DNA of 38,841 nucleotides from Pseudomonadota bacterium (GTDB taxonomy: Bacteria > Pseudomonadota > Gammaproteobacteria > Burkholderiales > Gallionellaceae), in assembly GCA_021783855.1 (NCBI GenBank), contig JAJXTL010000010.1, forward strand, positions 1-38,841, written 5' to 3'. Made by a program: the position numbers and the translations under genes. Shown piece by piece: positions 16,146-25,063 of this stretch; position 1 is the stretch's first letter, and every line of letters starts with the position of its first letter. Below the pieces are notes generated by a model. It was not told the origin of the DNA. It ran no database searches and saw nothing but the letters and a program-made list of their open reading frames with translations.

Positions 16146-16203
16146 GGATTGAGGAATGAGCCGGAACATGGTTTTTAAATCCTCGGTCCTTAATCCTCAA
16201 TCC
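16146..16203. repeat. 10-bp inverted repeat between iscS and iscU
   Basis: GGATTGAGGA (16146-16155) pairs with TCCTCAATCC (16194-16203) around a 38-base interior. It would fold immediately before the iscU Shine-Dalgarno (AAGGAG, 16205-16210) and could set the relative amounts of IscS and the scaffold. No U-run follows. Confidence 0.65.
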
Positions 16204-16216
16204 TAAGGAGTTGAAA

Positions 16217-16642
16217 ATGGCATACAGCGACAAGGTACTGGATCACTACGAAAATCCGCGCAACGTCGGCACGATGGATAACGACGCTGAGGATGTCTGC
16301 ACCGGCATGGTGGGCGCACCTGCCTGCGGCGATGTGATGAAGCTGCAGATTAAGGTTGATGCGAACGGCATCATCGAAGATGCGAAATTCAAGACTTACG
16401 GCTGCGGCAGTGCCATCGCCTCTTCCTCGCTGGTCACCGAGATGCTCAAAGGCAAGACCCTGACACAGGCACTCGACATCAAGAATACCACCATCGCCGA
16501 TGAACTGGCGCTGCCTCCGGTGAAGATACACTGCTCCATACTCGCTGAAGATGCAATCAAGGCAGCTGTGGCGGATTACCGTACCAAGCACGATATGAGC
16601 GGGGCCGGCTACCCGGTATGCGCACCTGCCACTGCACATTAA
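16217..16642 (+). CDS. iscU: Fe-S cluster scaffold IscU
   Basis: A 141-residue scaffold on which [2Fe-2S]/[4Fe-4S] clusters are built from IscS sulfur. The three cluster cysteines lie in GAPACGDVMKLQI, YGCGSAIASSSLVTEMLKGK and KIHCSILAEDAIKAA. LPPVK, the motif bound by the HscA chaperone, is intact. It is a short IscU, not the three-domain NifU usually found in nif clusters. The C terminus carries an extra SGAGYPVCAPATAH tail with one additional Cys. ATG at 16217 after AAGGAG. Confidence 0.96.
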   Translation: MAYSDKVLDHYENPRNVGTMDNDAEDVCTGMVGAPACGDVMKLQIKVDANGIIEDAKFKTYGCGSAIASSSLVTEMLKGKTLTQALDIKNTTIADELALPPVKIHCSILAEDAIKAAVADYRTKHDMSGAGYPVCAPATAH

Positions 16643-16670
16643 TCAACCTTAACCCATACAGGAGTTCACC

Positions 16671-17039
16671 ATGTCAGACGCGATGATAGAAACGACAAGC
16701 ATAGATACGACCAGCCCGGTCATATTTTCCGAGGGGGCTGCGTTGAAAGTGAAAGAAATGATTATCGATGAAGGCAATGCCAAGCTGAACCTGCGCGTCT
16801 ATGTGACCGGCGGCGGTTGCTCCGGTTTTCAGTATGGTTTCGCCTTCGATGAGACCATCAATGAGGACGACACCCGCATAGAGAAGCACGGCGTCACACT
16901 GGTAGTGGATGCGATGAGTTATCAATATCTGGTGGGTGCCGAGATTAACTACGAAGATGGTCTGGAAGGTGCACGTTTCCTGATCAAAAATCCGAATGCG
17001 GCTTCGACCTGCGGTTGCGGCAGCTCGTTTTCCATGTAA
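16671..17039 (+). CDS. erpA: A-type Fe-S carrier, ErpA-like
   Basis: A 122-residue A-type carrier that hands clusters to apoproteins. The three ligand cysteines are in [13 protein letters not shown] and [11 protein letters not shown]. The segments [20 protein letters not shown] and [20 protein letters not shown] place it in the ErpA branch. A short variable N-terminal extension (about residues 1-16) precedes the core. CAGGAG precedes the ATG. It is paired with an IscA-like gene directly downstream. Confidence 0.9.
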   Translation: MSDAMIETTSIDTTSPVIFSEGAALKVKEMIIDEGNAKLNLRVYVTGGGCSGFQYGFAFDETINEDDTRIEKHGVTLVVDAMSYQYLVGAEINYEDGLEGARFLIKNPNAASTCGCGSSFSM

Positions 17040-17055
17040 CTACGAGGAACTTATC

Positions 17056-17379
17056 ATGGCAGTCACCCTGACCGAGAGCGCGGCAAAACGCGTCAGCAAG
17101 TTTATCGAAAATCGCGGCAAGGGCGTAGGTTTGCGTCTTGCCGTGAAAACCAGCGGGTGTTCGGGTTTTGCCTATGCAATCGAATTCGCCGATGTCACGG
17201 AACCGGATGATTTGCTGTTCGAAAGCTTTGGCGTGACGGTCATCGTTGACCCGAAAAGCCATGCTTTTCTTGCCGGCACGGAGCTGGATTTTGTCCGCGA
17301 GGGATTGAACGAAGGCTTCAAGTTCAACAATCCCAACGTCACGGCCAATTGCGGCTGCGGTGAAAGCTTCAGCGTATAA
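17056..17379 (+). CDS. iscA: A-type Fe-S carrier IscA
   Basis: A 107-residue Isc[21 protein letters not shown], then [14 protein letters not shown] and [14 protein letters not shown], with the three conserved cysteines. Length equals E. coli IscA (107 aa). ACGAGGAAC precedes the ATG at 17056. Two A-type carriers in a row imply different targets for each; ErpA is the usual donor to [4Fe-4S] enzymes. Confidence 0.93.
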   Translation: MAVTLTESAAKRVSKFIENRGKGVGLRLAVKTSGCSGFAYAIEFADVTEPDDLLFESFGVTVIVDPKSHAFLAGTELDFVREGLNEGFKFNNPNVTANCGCGESFSV

Positions 17380-17381
17380 AA

Positions 17382-17912
17382 ATGGATGCCGCCACCGACA
17401 ATTTTTTTGCACTCTTCGGCATGCCGCCCCGTTTTGCAATCGATTTGGGGAAGCTGGAGGAATCGTTTCGCCGCTTGCAGGCTAAGTTGCACCCCGATCG
17501 TCATGTCAGCCATACGGAACTGGAACGTCGTATTGCGTTGCAGCTTTCCACGACGGTGAACGACGCTTACCGGACACTGCGTCAGCCGTCGAGCCGCGCG
17601 CAATGTCTGATCGACATGGCTGCCGGCCCAGATGCAAAAAAATCCGATGCAACCATGTCTACCGCTTTTTTGATGGCTCAAATGGGATGGCGTGAAGATA
17701 TAGAAAGCGCGTGTGCGGCACGTGATGTTTTGAAGCTGGAAGCACTTGCGCAAAAATTGCGCAACGAGGTGTCCGGACAGGAAAAGGAATTGACAGAAGC
17801 GCTGGATACGCGCAGCGATTATCAGAGTGCAGCGATGCGTGTGAATGAACTGCGTTTTTATGAGCGACTGCGCGTTGACATTGACGAAGCACTAAATCAA
17901 CTGGATAACTAA
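17382..17912 (+). CDS. hscB: Fe-S co-chaperone HscB (J-domain)
   Basis: A 176-residue J-domain co-chaperone that brings IscU to HscA. The N-terminal J domain (about 1-75) contains [20 protein letters not shown] and HPD at 37-39, needed to stimulate HscA ATPase. The C-terminal helical bundle (about 90-170) ends [15 protein letters not shown]. It starts 3 bp after the iscA stop and ends 3 bp before hscA, implying coupled translation. Confidence 0.95.
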   Translation: MDAATDNFFALFGMPPRFAIDLGKLEESFRRLQAKLHPDRHVSHTELERRIALQLSTTVNDAYRTLRQPSSRAQCLIDMAAGPDAKKSDATMSTAFLMAQMGWREDIESACAARDVLKLEALAQKLRNEVSGQEKELTEALDTRSDYQSAAMRVNELRFYERLRVDIDEALNQLDN

Positions 17913-17914
17913 CC

Positions 17915-19795
17915 ATGGCACTGCTACAAATCGCCGAACCCGGCTTAAGCGCCGCCCCTCACCAGCACAGGCTGGTCGTTGGTATAGATCTAGGAACCAC
18001 CCATTCGCTGGTGGCGACCGTACGCAGTGGCGTATCGGAAGTTTTGCCGGACTCCTCAGGCAGGACTTTGCTGCCATCGGTAGTGCACTACACCAGCGAC
18101 GGGGTGGATGTCGGCTGGTCGGCGCGCGACGGAGCGAGTCGTGACCCGCGCAACACGATTGTATCGGTCAAGCGCTTTATGGGACGCGGCGTTGCCGATA
18201 TTGCCGGAATCTCCGCGATGCCCTACAACTTCATCGAAGCCCCCGGTATGGTCAAGCTTAAAACGGTGGCCGGGGAACTGAGCCCGGTGGAGATATCTGC
18301 CGAAATTCTCAAGGTGTTGCGACTGCGTGCCGAGGAAAGCCTGGGTGGCGAACTGACAGGGGCCGTGATTACCGTACCGGCCTATTTCGACGATGCACAG
18401 CGCCAGGCCACCAAGGACGCGGCAAGGCTTGCCGGCATAACGGTATTGCGGCTGATCAACGAACCCACCGCTGCGGCCATCGCCTATGGACTGGATAACG
18501 CTTCCGAAGGCATCTACTGCGTCTATGACCTGGGTGGTGGAACGTTTGATTTTTCGATACTGCGCTTAACGCGCGGGGTATTCGAGGTGCTGGCCACCAA
18601 CGGGGATTCCGCGTTGGGCGGTGATGATTTCGATCGCTGCATCTATGACTGGGTTGTGACGTCGCTCAATCTGTCCCAGCTGGGAGTTGAGGATGCGCGT
18701 TTGCTGCTCACCGAGTCGCGCCATGCCAAGGAAAGATTGACCGATCTGGCGGCGACGGAGGTTTCATGCACGTTGTCGGACGGTACGGCGATCAGCGCCA
18801 TTATCAGCCGGGACACATTCAACAATCTGACACGCGCACTGCTGGACAAGACTTTTACCCCGGTGCGCCGTGCGCTGCGCGACACAGGTTTGCAGATGAG
18901 CGAAGTCAACGGGGTCGTGCTGGTGGGCGGATCAACCCGTATGCCGCATTTGCGTACCGCGGTTGCCGAACTCTTCAAGCAGGCACCGCTCACCAATGTC
19001 GACCCGGATCAGGTTGTATCTCTGGGGGCTGCGATACAGGCCAATGCGCTGGCCGGCAATCAGGCCGGTGACGAATTGCTGTTGCTGGACGTGATCCCGC
19101 TCTCGCTGGCCATTGAAACCATGGGCGGACTGTCCGAAAAGGTCATCCCGCGCAACTCCACGATACCTTCTGCGCGTGCCCAGGAATTCACCACGTTCAA
19201 GGACGGCCAGACCGCGATGAGTTTTCATGTGGTGCAGGGCGAACGTGAACTGGTGGCGGAGTGCCGCTCATTGGCGCGTTTCGAGTTGCGTGGTATTCCA
19301 CCCATGGCGGCTGGCGCGGCACATATCCGCGTGACTTTTCAGGTCGATGCGGATGGATTGTTGAGCGTGATCGCCCGCGAGCAAAGCACCGGCGTCGAAG
19401 CATCGGTGGCAGTCAAACCCTCTTACGGTCTGAGCGACACGCAAGTGGCACAGATGCTGGAGGATGCTTATGGCAAGGCAGACAGCGATATGCGCGAGCG
19501 CATGCTGAGGGAGGCTCAGGTGGACGCGCGCCGCCTGCTCGATGCAACGCAATCGGCACTTGCGCAAGACGGGGATGCGCTGCTCTCCCCCGTTGAGCGC
19601 AACGCGATCTCACAAGCCATCTATGTGCTTGCCGAGGTGATTGAAACCTGCGAACCGGACAGCCTGAAATCGCTCAAGCGCGCGAGCGATGATCTCAATC
19701 GTGTCACACAGGATTTTGCTGCGCGCCGCATGAATGCAAGCATACAACTTGCCTTGACCGGCCGTAATTTGAACGATCTGGATATGCATGTTTAA
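17915..19795 (+). CDS. hscA: Fe-S cluster Hsp70 chaperone HscA
   Basis: A 626-residue Hsp70 specialised for IscU cluster release. Nucleotide-binding domain: [14 protein letters not shown] near residue 24, [39 protein letters not shown] and LVGGSTRMP. The substrate-binding domain begins [14 protein letters not shown] and continues through a helical lid. The NBD/SBD linker reads ELLLLDVIP. The length is typical of HscA (about 615-625 aa) and shorter than DnaK. ATG at 17915 has a weak GGA Shine-Dalgarno and follows the hscB stop by 2 bp. Confidence 0.96.
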   Translation: MALLQIAEPGLSAAPHQHRLVVGIDLGTTHSLVATVRSGVSEVLPDSSGRTLLPSVVHYTSDGVDVGWSARDGASRDPRNTIVSVKRFMGRGVADIAGISAMPYNFIEAPGMVKLKTVAGELSPVEISAEILKVLRLRAEESLGGELTGAVITVPAYFDDAQRQATKDAARLAGITVLRLINEPTAAAIAYGLDNASEGIYCVYDLGGGTFDFSILRLTRGVFEVLATNGDSALGGDDFDRCIYDWVVTSLNLSQLGVEDARLLLTESRHAKERLTDLAATEVSCTLSDGTAISAIISRDTFNNLTRALLDKTFTPVRRALRDTGLQMSEVNGVVLVGGSTRMPHLRTAVAELFKQAPLTNVDPDQVVSLGAAIQANALAGNQAGDELLLLDVIPLSLAIETMGGLSEKVIPRNSTIPSARAQEFTTFKDGQTAMSFHVVQGERELVAECRSLARFELRGIPPMAAGAAHIRVTFQVDADGLLSVIAREQSTGVEASVAVKPSYGLSDTQVAQMLEDAYGKADSDMRERMLREAQVDARRLLDATQSALAQDGDALLSPVERNAISQAIYVLAEVIETCEPDSLKSLKRASDDLNRVTQDFAARRMNASIQLALTGRNLNDLDMHV

Positions 19796-19852
19796 TGTAA
19801 AGCTCGTCATGACCGTTAATCCAGATATGCATACTATAAACACAGGTGCCCT

Positions 19853-20191
19853 ATGCCACGCATAACCGTCCTGCCTCATGAAATAAACTGTCCGGAGGGT
19901 GCTTCTTTCGACGCCAAAACGGGAACTTTTCTGTGCGATGCCTTGCTGAAAAATGGCATTGAGATCGAACACGCGTGCGAAAAATCCTGCGCCTGTTCCA
20001 CCTGTCACGTCATCATCAAGGAAGGATATGCATCGCTCACGGCGGCTTCCGAAGATGAAGAAGATCAACTCGATAAGGCATGGGGTTTAAACACCTATTC
20101 GCGCCTGGCCTGTCAGGTTGTCGTGCGTCAGGACGATCTGCTGGTTGAAATACCGCGCTACTCCATCAATCTGGCTCAGGAAGGCCACTAA
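19853..20191 (+). CDS. fdx: Isc-type [2Fe-2S] ferredoxin
   Basis: A 112-residue adrenodoxin-like ferredoxin providing electrons for cluster assembly on IscU. Ligands: CEKSCACSTC (Cx5Cx2C pattern) and the distal Cys in SRLACQVVV. It begins MPRITVLPHEINCPEGASF and has the EHACEKSCACSTCHVII core of Isc ferredoxins. It is the last gene of the isc operon, 57 bp after hscA. No iscX follows; instead a new NifA/sigma54 promoter for nifV starts 50 bp later. Confidence 0.94.
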   Translation: MPRITVLPHEINCPEGASFDAKTGTFLCDALLKNGIEIEHACEKSCACSTCHVIIKEGYASLTAASEDEEDQLDKAWGLNTYSRLACQVVVRQDDLLVEIPRYSINLAQEGH

Positions 20192-20241
20192 AGCCTGGGG
20201 TGGCAGTTCCAAATAACGCGCGGATACCTTTCATTCAGTAC

Positions 20242-20257
20242 TGTTGCAAAAACGACA
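20242..20257 (+). promoter_or_regulatory. NifA upstream activator sequence of nifV
   Basis: TGT-TGCAAAAACG-ACA, an exact TGT-N10-ACA site 95 bp before the -24 element at 20353. Confidence 0.87.
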
Positions 20258-20326
20258 AACACGACATTTAATCCGAAACTCCCTCCCTTGGCGATTGTGC
20301 AGCCTATTTGCAACACCATGAAAAAT

Positions 20327-20339
20327 AATCAATAAGTTC
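20327..20339 (+). promoter_or_regulatory. Probable IHF site in the nifV promoter
   Basis: AATCAATAAGTTC agrees with WATCAANNNNTTR at all but the last specified position. It lies between the NifA site and the sigma54 promoter, where IHF bends DNA at nif promoters. Confidence 0.55.
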
Positions 20340-20352
20340 AATGGGCCGTTGC

Positions 20353-20368
20353 TGGCACAAGTATTGCT
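20353..20368 (+). promoter_or_regulatory. Sigma54 promoter of nifV
   Basis: TGGCACAAGTATTGCT matches TGGCACG-N4-TTGCW with a single mismatch. Transcription should start near 20379, about 32 nt before the nifV ATG. Confidence 0.92.
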
Positions 20369-20410
20369 GTAATCAGCTTGAGACGATTTGCTCTACAAGG
20401 AAAGCCCATC

Positions 20411-21538
20411 ATGGTCACGATCAATGACACAACCCTACGCGATGGTGAGCAGACCGCCGGGGTGGCATTCAGTGCAGACGAGAAAATTTCAATCGCCAAA
20501 GCGCTCTCACGCGCAGGTGTGCCGGAGATGGAGATAGGCATCCCTATCATGGGGAATACCGAAATCGAATTGATTCAGGCCATTTCCGCGTTGCATCTGC
20601 CCTCGAAGTTGATGGTGTGGGGGCGCATGTGTGAATCGGATATGAAGGCAATTGCAGGCTGCAAGGTGGATATCGTCAATCTGTCTATCCCCGTGTCTGA
20701 CATGCAAATCGAACACAAGCTGGGACGTGACCGCGACTGGGTGCTGGCGCAGATACGCGAATATGTTCCGCGTGCGCTGGAGCTCGGGCTGGAGGTGTGT
20801 GTGGGCAGCGAAGATGCTTCGCGTGCGGACACCGATTTCCTGCTGCGTGTGGCCGAAACTGCACAGAACGCGGGCGCTAGTCGCCTTCGTTTTGCGGACA
20901 CGCTGGGTTTGCTTGATCCTTTTTCCACTTATAGCAGGATCAACATACTGCGTCGGGCGGTCGATCTGGATCTGGAAATGCATGCACACAATGATCTGGG
21001 ATTGGCCACTGCCAACACACTTGCCGCAATCCGCGCCGGCGCAACTCATGTCAATACCACCGTCAACGGATTGGGTGAACGCGCCGGCAATGCGCCTCTC
21101 GAAGAAGTCGTCATGGCACTGCGTCATCTGTATGGCATCGAGACTGCTGTCAATACGATGCATTTTCCCGATATTTCCCAGCTTGTCGCAAAAGCTTCCG
21201 GGCGGCCGGTCCCCTCCAACAAGAGCATCGTCGGTGATGGGGTATTCACTCATGAGTCAGGCATTCATGTCGACGGCTTGATCAAGGATTTGCGTAACTA
21301 TGAAACCTTCAGCCCTGCCGAGGTCGGTCGCGAGCATCGCACCGTGCTGGGCAAGCATTCAGGTTCACATTCCGTCATCAATGCCTACGCCAAAATCGGC
21401 CTGATTCTCTCCGACCTTGAGGCGCACTCCTTGCTTGACATGATCCGCGACCACGCCACACAGACCAAGCGCGTACCCAGTATTGAAGATTTGAAGCGGT
21501 TTTATCTTGAAAACGCGACTTGCACAATGCCGTCATGA
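20411..21538 (+). CDS. nifV: Homocitrate synthase NifV
   Basis: A 375-residue homocitrate synthase that condenses acetyl-CoA and 2-oxoglutarate to make the organic ligand of FeMo-co. Seen: the [15 protein letters not shown] active-site motif, metal-binding [35 protein letters not shown], and GKHSGSHSV. Its length and [12 protein letters not shown] start fit NifV, not the longer LeuA. The ATG at 20411 follows AAGGAAA; the TTG at 20378 lies at the predicted transcription start and is rejected. Overlaps the region where cysE begins, so the two are coupled. Confidence 0.95.
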   Translation: MVTINDTTLRDGEQTAGVAFSADEKISIAKALSRAGVPEMEIGIPIMGNTEIELIQAISALHLPSKLMVWGRMCESDMKAIAGCKVDIVNLSIPVSDMQIEHKLGRDRDWVLAQIREYVPRALELGLEVCVGSEDASRADTDFLLRVAETAQNAGASRLRFADTLGLLDPFSTYSRINILRRAVDLDLEMHAHNDLGLATANTLAAIRAGATHVNTTVNGLGERAGNAPLEEVVMALRHLYGIETAVNTMHFPDISQLVAKASGRPVPSNKSIVGDGVFTHESGIHVDGLIKDLRNYETFSPAEVGREHRTVLGKHSGSHSVINAYAKIGLILSDLEAHSLLDMIRDHATQTKRVPSIEDLKRFYLENATCTMPS

Positions 21539-21549
21539 TGAGAGAAAAC

Positions 21550-22353
21550 ATGAGCACTTTCACTGATGAATGTGTTGCCGGCCTGGAGCCGGTACACACA
21601 CCTGGCCTGTGGAGCATGCTGCGTGAGGACATCGCCTGTGTATTCAAACGCGACCCTGCGGCACGCAACACGCTTGAGGTCATCACGATTTATCCCGGCG
21701 TTCACGCCCTGATATTGCACCGGTTGGCACACGCCTTGTGGCAGATCGGGCTGCGCTATGGCGCGCGCCTGCTCAGTTTTATTGCACGCATGCTGACCCA
21801 GATCGACATCCATCCTGGGGCCACCATCGGTCGTCGTTTCTTCATCGACCACGGCTGCGGCGTGGTGATCGGCGAGACGGCTGAAATAGGCGCAGATGTC
21901 ACGCTCTATCACGGCGTTACGCTGGGTGGTACCTCGTGGAATCCCGGTAAACGCCACCCCACACTGGGCGACGGCGTGGTGGTCGGTGCAGGGGCGAAGA
22001 TTTTGGGGCCTGTCACGATAGGCAAGAATGCCCGTATTGCCGCCAATTCGGTGGTCATCGAGGATGTCGCGGCTGAAATGACGGTGGTCGGCATTCCCGG
22101 CCGCATGGTCTTGCCTAAACATCAGCGGCGCATTACCGCCGACGGCATCGATCTCGACCATCACCGCATGCCCGATCCGGTAGGGAAGGCCATCAGCTGC
22201 CTGCTGGATCGCATCAATGATCTAGAGCTCAAATTAGCCGGTCTGGCAGGCGAAGAAGCTGCTTCAGGCATCTGCCAGAACTGCGATGCCGATGACTGCG
22301 CGCAACCGTCTTTCGACGGCAGTCTGAAACCTGATCCGGTTTCATTATCTTAA
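21550..22353 (+). CDS. cysE: Serine O-acetyltransferase, nif-linked (NifP-like)
   Basis: A 267-residue CysE: makes O-acetylserine for cysteine synthesis, which would feed IscS during heavy Fe-S demand. The left-handed beta-helix is clear: [20 protein letters not shown], then [53 protein letters not shown] and [10 protein letters not shown]. The C-terminal tail is unusual, with CQNCDADDC (Cx2Cx4C) beyond the catalytic fold. ATG at 21550 has GAGAG just upstream; ATGs at 21535 and 21538, overlapping the nifV stop, are alternatives. In Azotobacter a nif-cluster copy is called nifP. Confidence 0.94.
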   Translation: MSTFTDECVAGLEPVHTPGLWSMLREDIACVFKRDPAARNTLEVITIYPGVHALILHRLAHALWQIGLRYGARLLSFIARMLTQIDIHPGATIGRRFFIDHGCGVVIGETAEIGADVTLYHGVTLGGTSWNPGKRHPTLGDGVVVGAGAKILGPVTIGKNARIAANSVVIEDVAAEMTVVGIPGRMVLPKHQRRITADGIDLDHHRMPDPVGKAISCLLDRINDLELKLAGLAGEEAASGICQNCDADDCAQPSFDGSLKPDPVSLS

Positions 22354-22371
22354 CCTTAAGGAGAAATAAAG

Positions 22372-22698
22372 ATGAGCACCATGATCCAGAAACTGACGCA
22401 GTTTTCCGCCGCCGAGGAATTTCTCGATTTTTTCGGCATTACCTATGAACAACCGGTGGTCAATGTGTACCGGTTGCATATTCTCAAACGTTTTTATCAG
22501 TATCTGCGCCAGGAAAATCTGGGTGAGCTGGATGAAGTAGCCATGTTCAAGCAGTACCGTGCATTGCTGCAGCGTGCATATGAAGACTTCGTACATTCGA
22601 CAGCCGCTAAGGAAAAGGTGTTCAAGGTGTTTCAGGATGCCGATGCCAAGAGTTTCACGCTGGACAAGCTTAAATCCACGCTGCCTGCCGCAGGCTAG
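22372..22698 (+). CDS. nifW: Nitrogenase-stabilising/protective protein NifW
   Basis: A 108-residue NifW, thought to protect the MoFe protein from oxygen or help its maturation. Family pattern seen: SAAEEFLDFFGITYEQPVVN, then VYRLHILKRFYQYL, YRALLQRAYEDFVHSTAAKE and KVFKVF. Shine-Dalgarno TTAAGGAGAAATAAAG precedes the ATG at 22372. Directly after cysE in the nifV unit. Confidence 0.95.
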   Translation: MSTMIQKLTQFSAAEEFLDFFGITYEQPVVNVYRLHILKRFYQYLRQENLGELDEVAMFKQYRALLQRAYEDFVHSTAAKEKVFKVFQDADAKSFTLDKLKSTLPAAG

Positions 22699-22751
22699 GG
22701 GAACGATGATGTTTATCAGGCAGGTTGCGGTTTACTGATTCGGCCAGGATC

Positions 22752-24023
22752 ATGAGTAATCAAGGTGAAGTGCTCAAACCGATGGCGGTGACCGAGCGGG
22801 TACACTGGATCGGTGCGTTCGACTCAAAGATGCGCACCTTCGATGTCATCCTCAAAACGCCGAACGGCACCACCTATAACTCTTATCTGGTGCGCGGCTC
22901 CGACGGGGTGGCGGTCATCGATACCGTCAAGGCCGAGACGGCCGATCAGTTTTTTACAAGGCTGGAAGCCGTCGCCCGTTATGACGAGATCAAAGTCATC
23001 GTGCTCAACCATCTGGAACCGGACCATTCCGGTGCGCTGCCGGAGCTGATGCGCCGCGCCCCGCAGGCTACGTTGTATATTTCGGAAGCAGCACAACAGA
23101 TGCTCAAGGCGCTGCTCAACAACAGCGACATTGCCTACACACCTGTCACCACCAACGACCGCGTAAGCCTGGGCGATCGCACTCTGCGCTTTCTGAACAC
23201 GCCTTACCTGCATTGGCCGGACACGCAATGCACTTATCTGGAAGAAGAAGGGGTGCTGTTCTCAGGCGATGTGTTCGGCTGTCACTACTGCGACGAACAA
23301 TTATTCAACGACCGCGTAGGCGACTTCCGGTTTTCCTTCGAGTACTACTACTCGCACATCATGCGTCCTTTCAAGCATTACGTGCTGAGTGCGCTGGCGC
23401 TGATCGAGCCGCTGCAGATCAATCTCATCGCGCCCACCCACGGCCCGATTTTGCGCGACCATCCGCGTCATTACGTCGAACGTTACCGCGAACTGTCCAC
23501 GCCACGCCTGCATCTGGAAATCGACCATGGCGTTAAAACCATGATTATTTTTTACATCAGCTCCTACGGCAACACCATGCACATGGCCGAAGCGATACGC
23601 GACGGCGCGGCCGAAGTGGGCGGCTTCCGCATTTCCCTGTATGACCTGGAAGGCGGCGAGGTGGAACCGTTTGTCGATCTGGTCGAGGAGGCCGATGCGA
23701 TTTTAGTGGGTTCCCCCACCATCAACGGTGACGCGGTGAAGCCGGTGTGGGACTTGCTGTCCTCTTTTGCCAAAATCAACGTCAAGGGCAAGGTGGCAGG
23801 TTCATTCGGATCCTACGGCTGGTCGGGTGAGGCGGTACGCATGATCGAGGAGAGGCTGCGCGGTCTGAAAATGCGCGTACCGGTAGGCGGCTTGCGCATC
23901 AAGTTGATACCCAGCGAAATTGAACTGGAGAGCTGCCGCGATTTTGGCCGGGATATCGGCGGCTTCCTGATGGGCCGTCCACGCGCCAGCGTAATCGACA
24001 TGTCGCAGCTCATGGCGTCATGA
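22752..24023 (+). CDS. Flavodiiron protein (A-type flavoprotein)
   Basis: A 423-residue flavodiiron protein, which reduces O2 to water or NO to N2O. The N-terminal metallo-beta-lactamase-like domain carries the diiron motif HLEPDH (87-92) with further ligands in LHWPD, SGDVFG and APTHGP. The C-terminal flavodoxin domain (from about 262) contains SSYGNTMHMAEA for FMN. There is no fused rubredoxin or reductase, so the electron donor must be separate; the nearby [2Fe-2S] ferredoxin or Rnf/ferredoxin pool is possible. ATG at 22752 after AGGA; the upstream frame from TTG 22725 is rejected. In a nif unit the likely job is oxygen removal. Possible names are fprA or norV-like. Confidence 0.93.
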   Translation: MSNQGEVLKPMAVTERVHWIGAFDSKMRTFDVILKTPNGTTYNSYLVRGSDGVAVIDTVKAETADQFFTRLEAVARYDEIKVIVLNHLEPDHSGALPELMRRAPQATLYISEAAQQMLKALLNNSDIAYTPVTTNDRVSLGDRTLRFLNTPYLHWPDTQCTYLEEEGVLFSGDVFGCHYCDEQLFNDRVGDFRFSFEYYYSHIMRPFKHYVLSALALIEPLQINLIAPTHGPILRDHPRHYVERYRELSTPRLHLEIDHGVKTMIIFYISSYGNTMHMAEAIRDGAAEVGGFRISLYDLEGGEVEPFVDLVEEADAILVGSPTINGDAVKPVWDLLSSFAKINVKGKVAGSFGSYGWSGEAVRMIEERLRGLKMRVPVGGLRIKLIPSEIELESCRDFGRDIGGFLMGRPRASVIDMSQLMAS

Positions 24024-24129
24024 GTGGTGGATCGGCTGGCGTATTTAACGTGGCGTCAGCCTGAACGCAGCAGACCAGGAAAATCATTCGGAACCTTCAT
24101 AAACTTTATATAACCTTAAGGAAAATATC

Positions 24130-24453
24130 ATGGCCAAGCCCGTCAAACACGTATTCGTCTGTTCTCAATCCCGCCCTGCCGGGCATCCGCGCGGTTCATG
24201 TGCACAAAAAGGCTGCAACGATGTATTGCAGACTTTCTGGCAGGAGCTGCAAAAGCGCAACGCCTATGACCGTATCGCCGTTACCTATTCAGGCTGTCTC
24301 GGTCCCTGCGATCAGGGTGCGAACGTGCTGGTTTATCCGGAGGGCATACTCTACGGTCACGTCACCAAGGAGGATGTCATGGAAATTTTCGACTCACATC
24401 TGGTGGGTGACGTGCCGGTCGAACGGCTGCGGGTTGCAGGCGGAATCTGGTGA
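24130..24453 (+). CDS. Thioredoxin-like [2Fe-2S] ferredoxin
   Basis: A 107-residue ferredoxin of the thioredoxin-like type. Cysteines 11, 24, 56 and 60 (HVFVC, GSC, SGCLGPC) form the expected C-x12-C and CxxxC ligand pattern; C29 is extra. VLVYPEGILYGHVTKEDVMEI is the typical C-terminal part. In Azotobacter vinelandii a homologue is encoded in a nif cluster as [2Fe-2S] ferredoxin I. TTAAGGAAAATATC precedes the ATG at 24130. Its stop overlaps the next gene's start codon. It could serve the flavodiiron protein or nitrogenase. Confidence 0.92.
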   Translation: MAKPVKHVFVCSQSRPAGHPRGSCAQKGCNDVLQTFWQELQKRNAYDRIAVTYSGCLGPCDQGANVLVYPEGILYGHVTKEDVMEIFDSHLVGDVPVERLRVAGGIW

Positions 24454-24944
24454 TGAAGGGACTGGAAACCGCCGGTGATCCGATAGCCTTGTTCGGCGGC
24501 GAGGCAAGTCCCGTCATCACTCAGTTGCTTCAGGATGTGGCGGCTGTATACCAGCAGACCAACCGCGCTGAGGCGATATTGTGGAGCGCTCAGGCCATCG
24601 ACCCCGCATGCCTGCCGGTGTATTTTGCCTTGTACAAATTTTATTTCTACAAGTTTCGTCTTGAGGATGCGGAAAAATCGGCACTAATGGGGATGAAGGC
24701 CGCGGCGGTTAAGGGCGGCTTCCCGTCCGACTGGTGGCGTTTGTCTGTTTATGATGCGAACTGGGATGCGGCGGCTGACGCGCAGCATTTCTACCTGTTC
24801 TCGCTTAAGGCGCTGGCCTTCATTCGTCTGCGTCTGGGGAAGCGTGAAGAAAGCCTCGCCTTGCTGGATAAACTCAAAGAATTGGATCCCAAGGATTCGG
24901 TAGGCGCCTCCGTGATTCGCGATCTGGCCAACGAACTGATCTGA
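24453..24944 (+). CDS. Unknown helical (TPR-like) protein coupled to the ferredoxin
   Basis: A 163-residue soluble protein. The ATG at 24453 overlaps the previous TGA (TGATG), so it is translationally coupled to the [2Fe-2S] ferredoxin. It has helix pairs resembling tetratricopeptide repeats: AVYQQTNRAEAILWSAQAID, YFALYKFYFYKFRLEDAEKS and IRLRLGKREESLALLDKLKE, with the loop segment KGGFPSDWWRLSVYDANWD between. I do not recognise a named family. Position argues for a partner of the ferredoxin or a helper of nitrogenase maturation; that is inference. No cluster or metal motif. Confidence 0.85.
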   Translation: MKGLETAGDPIALFGGEASPVITQLLQDVAAVYQQTNRAEAILWSAQAIDPACLPVYFALYKFYFYKFRLEDAEKSALMGMKAAAVKGGFPSDWWRLSVYDANWDAAADAQHFYLFSLKALAFIRLRLGKREESLALLDKLKELDPKDSVGASVIRDLANELI

Positions 24945-25063
24945 CTGTAAGTTGCATAAAGTGATTTCCTGCAAAACACCCTGTCTGAGATGAATTAACC
25001 GCCAAATGGAGTGCAAAAAACAGCTACAGTATTCAGACACTCAACATCAAGGTTCGTCAAATT

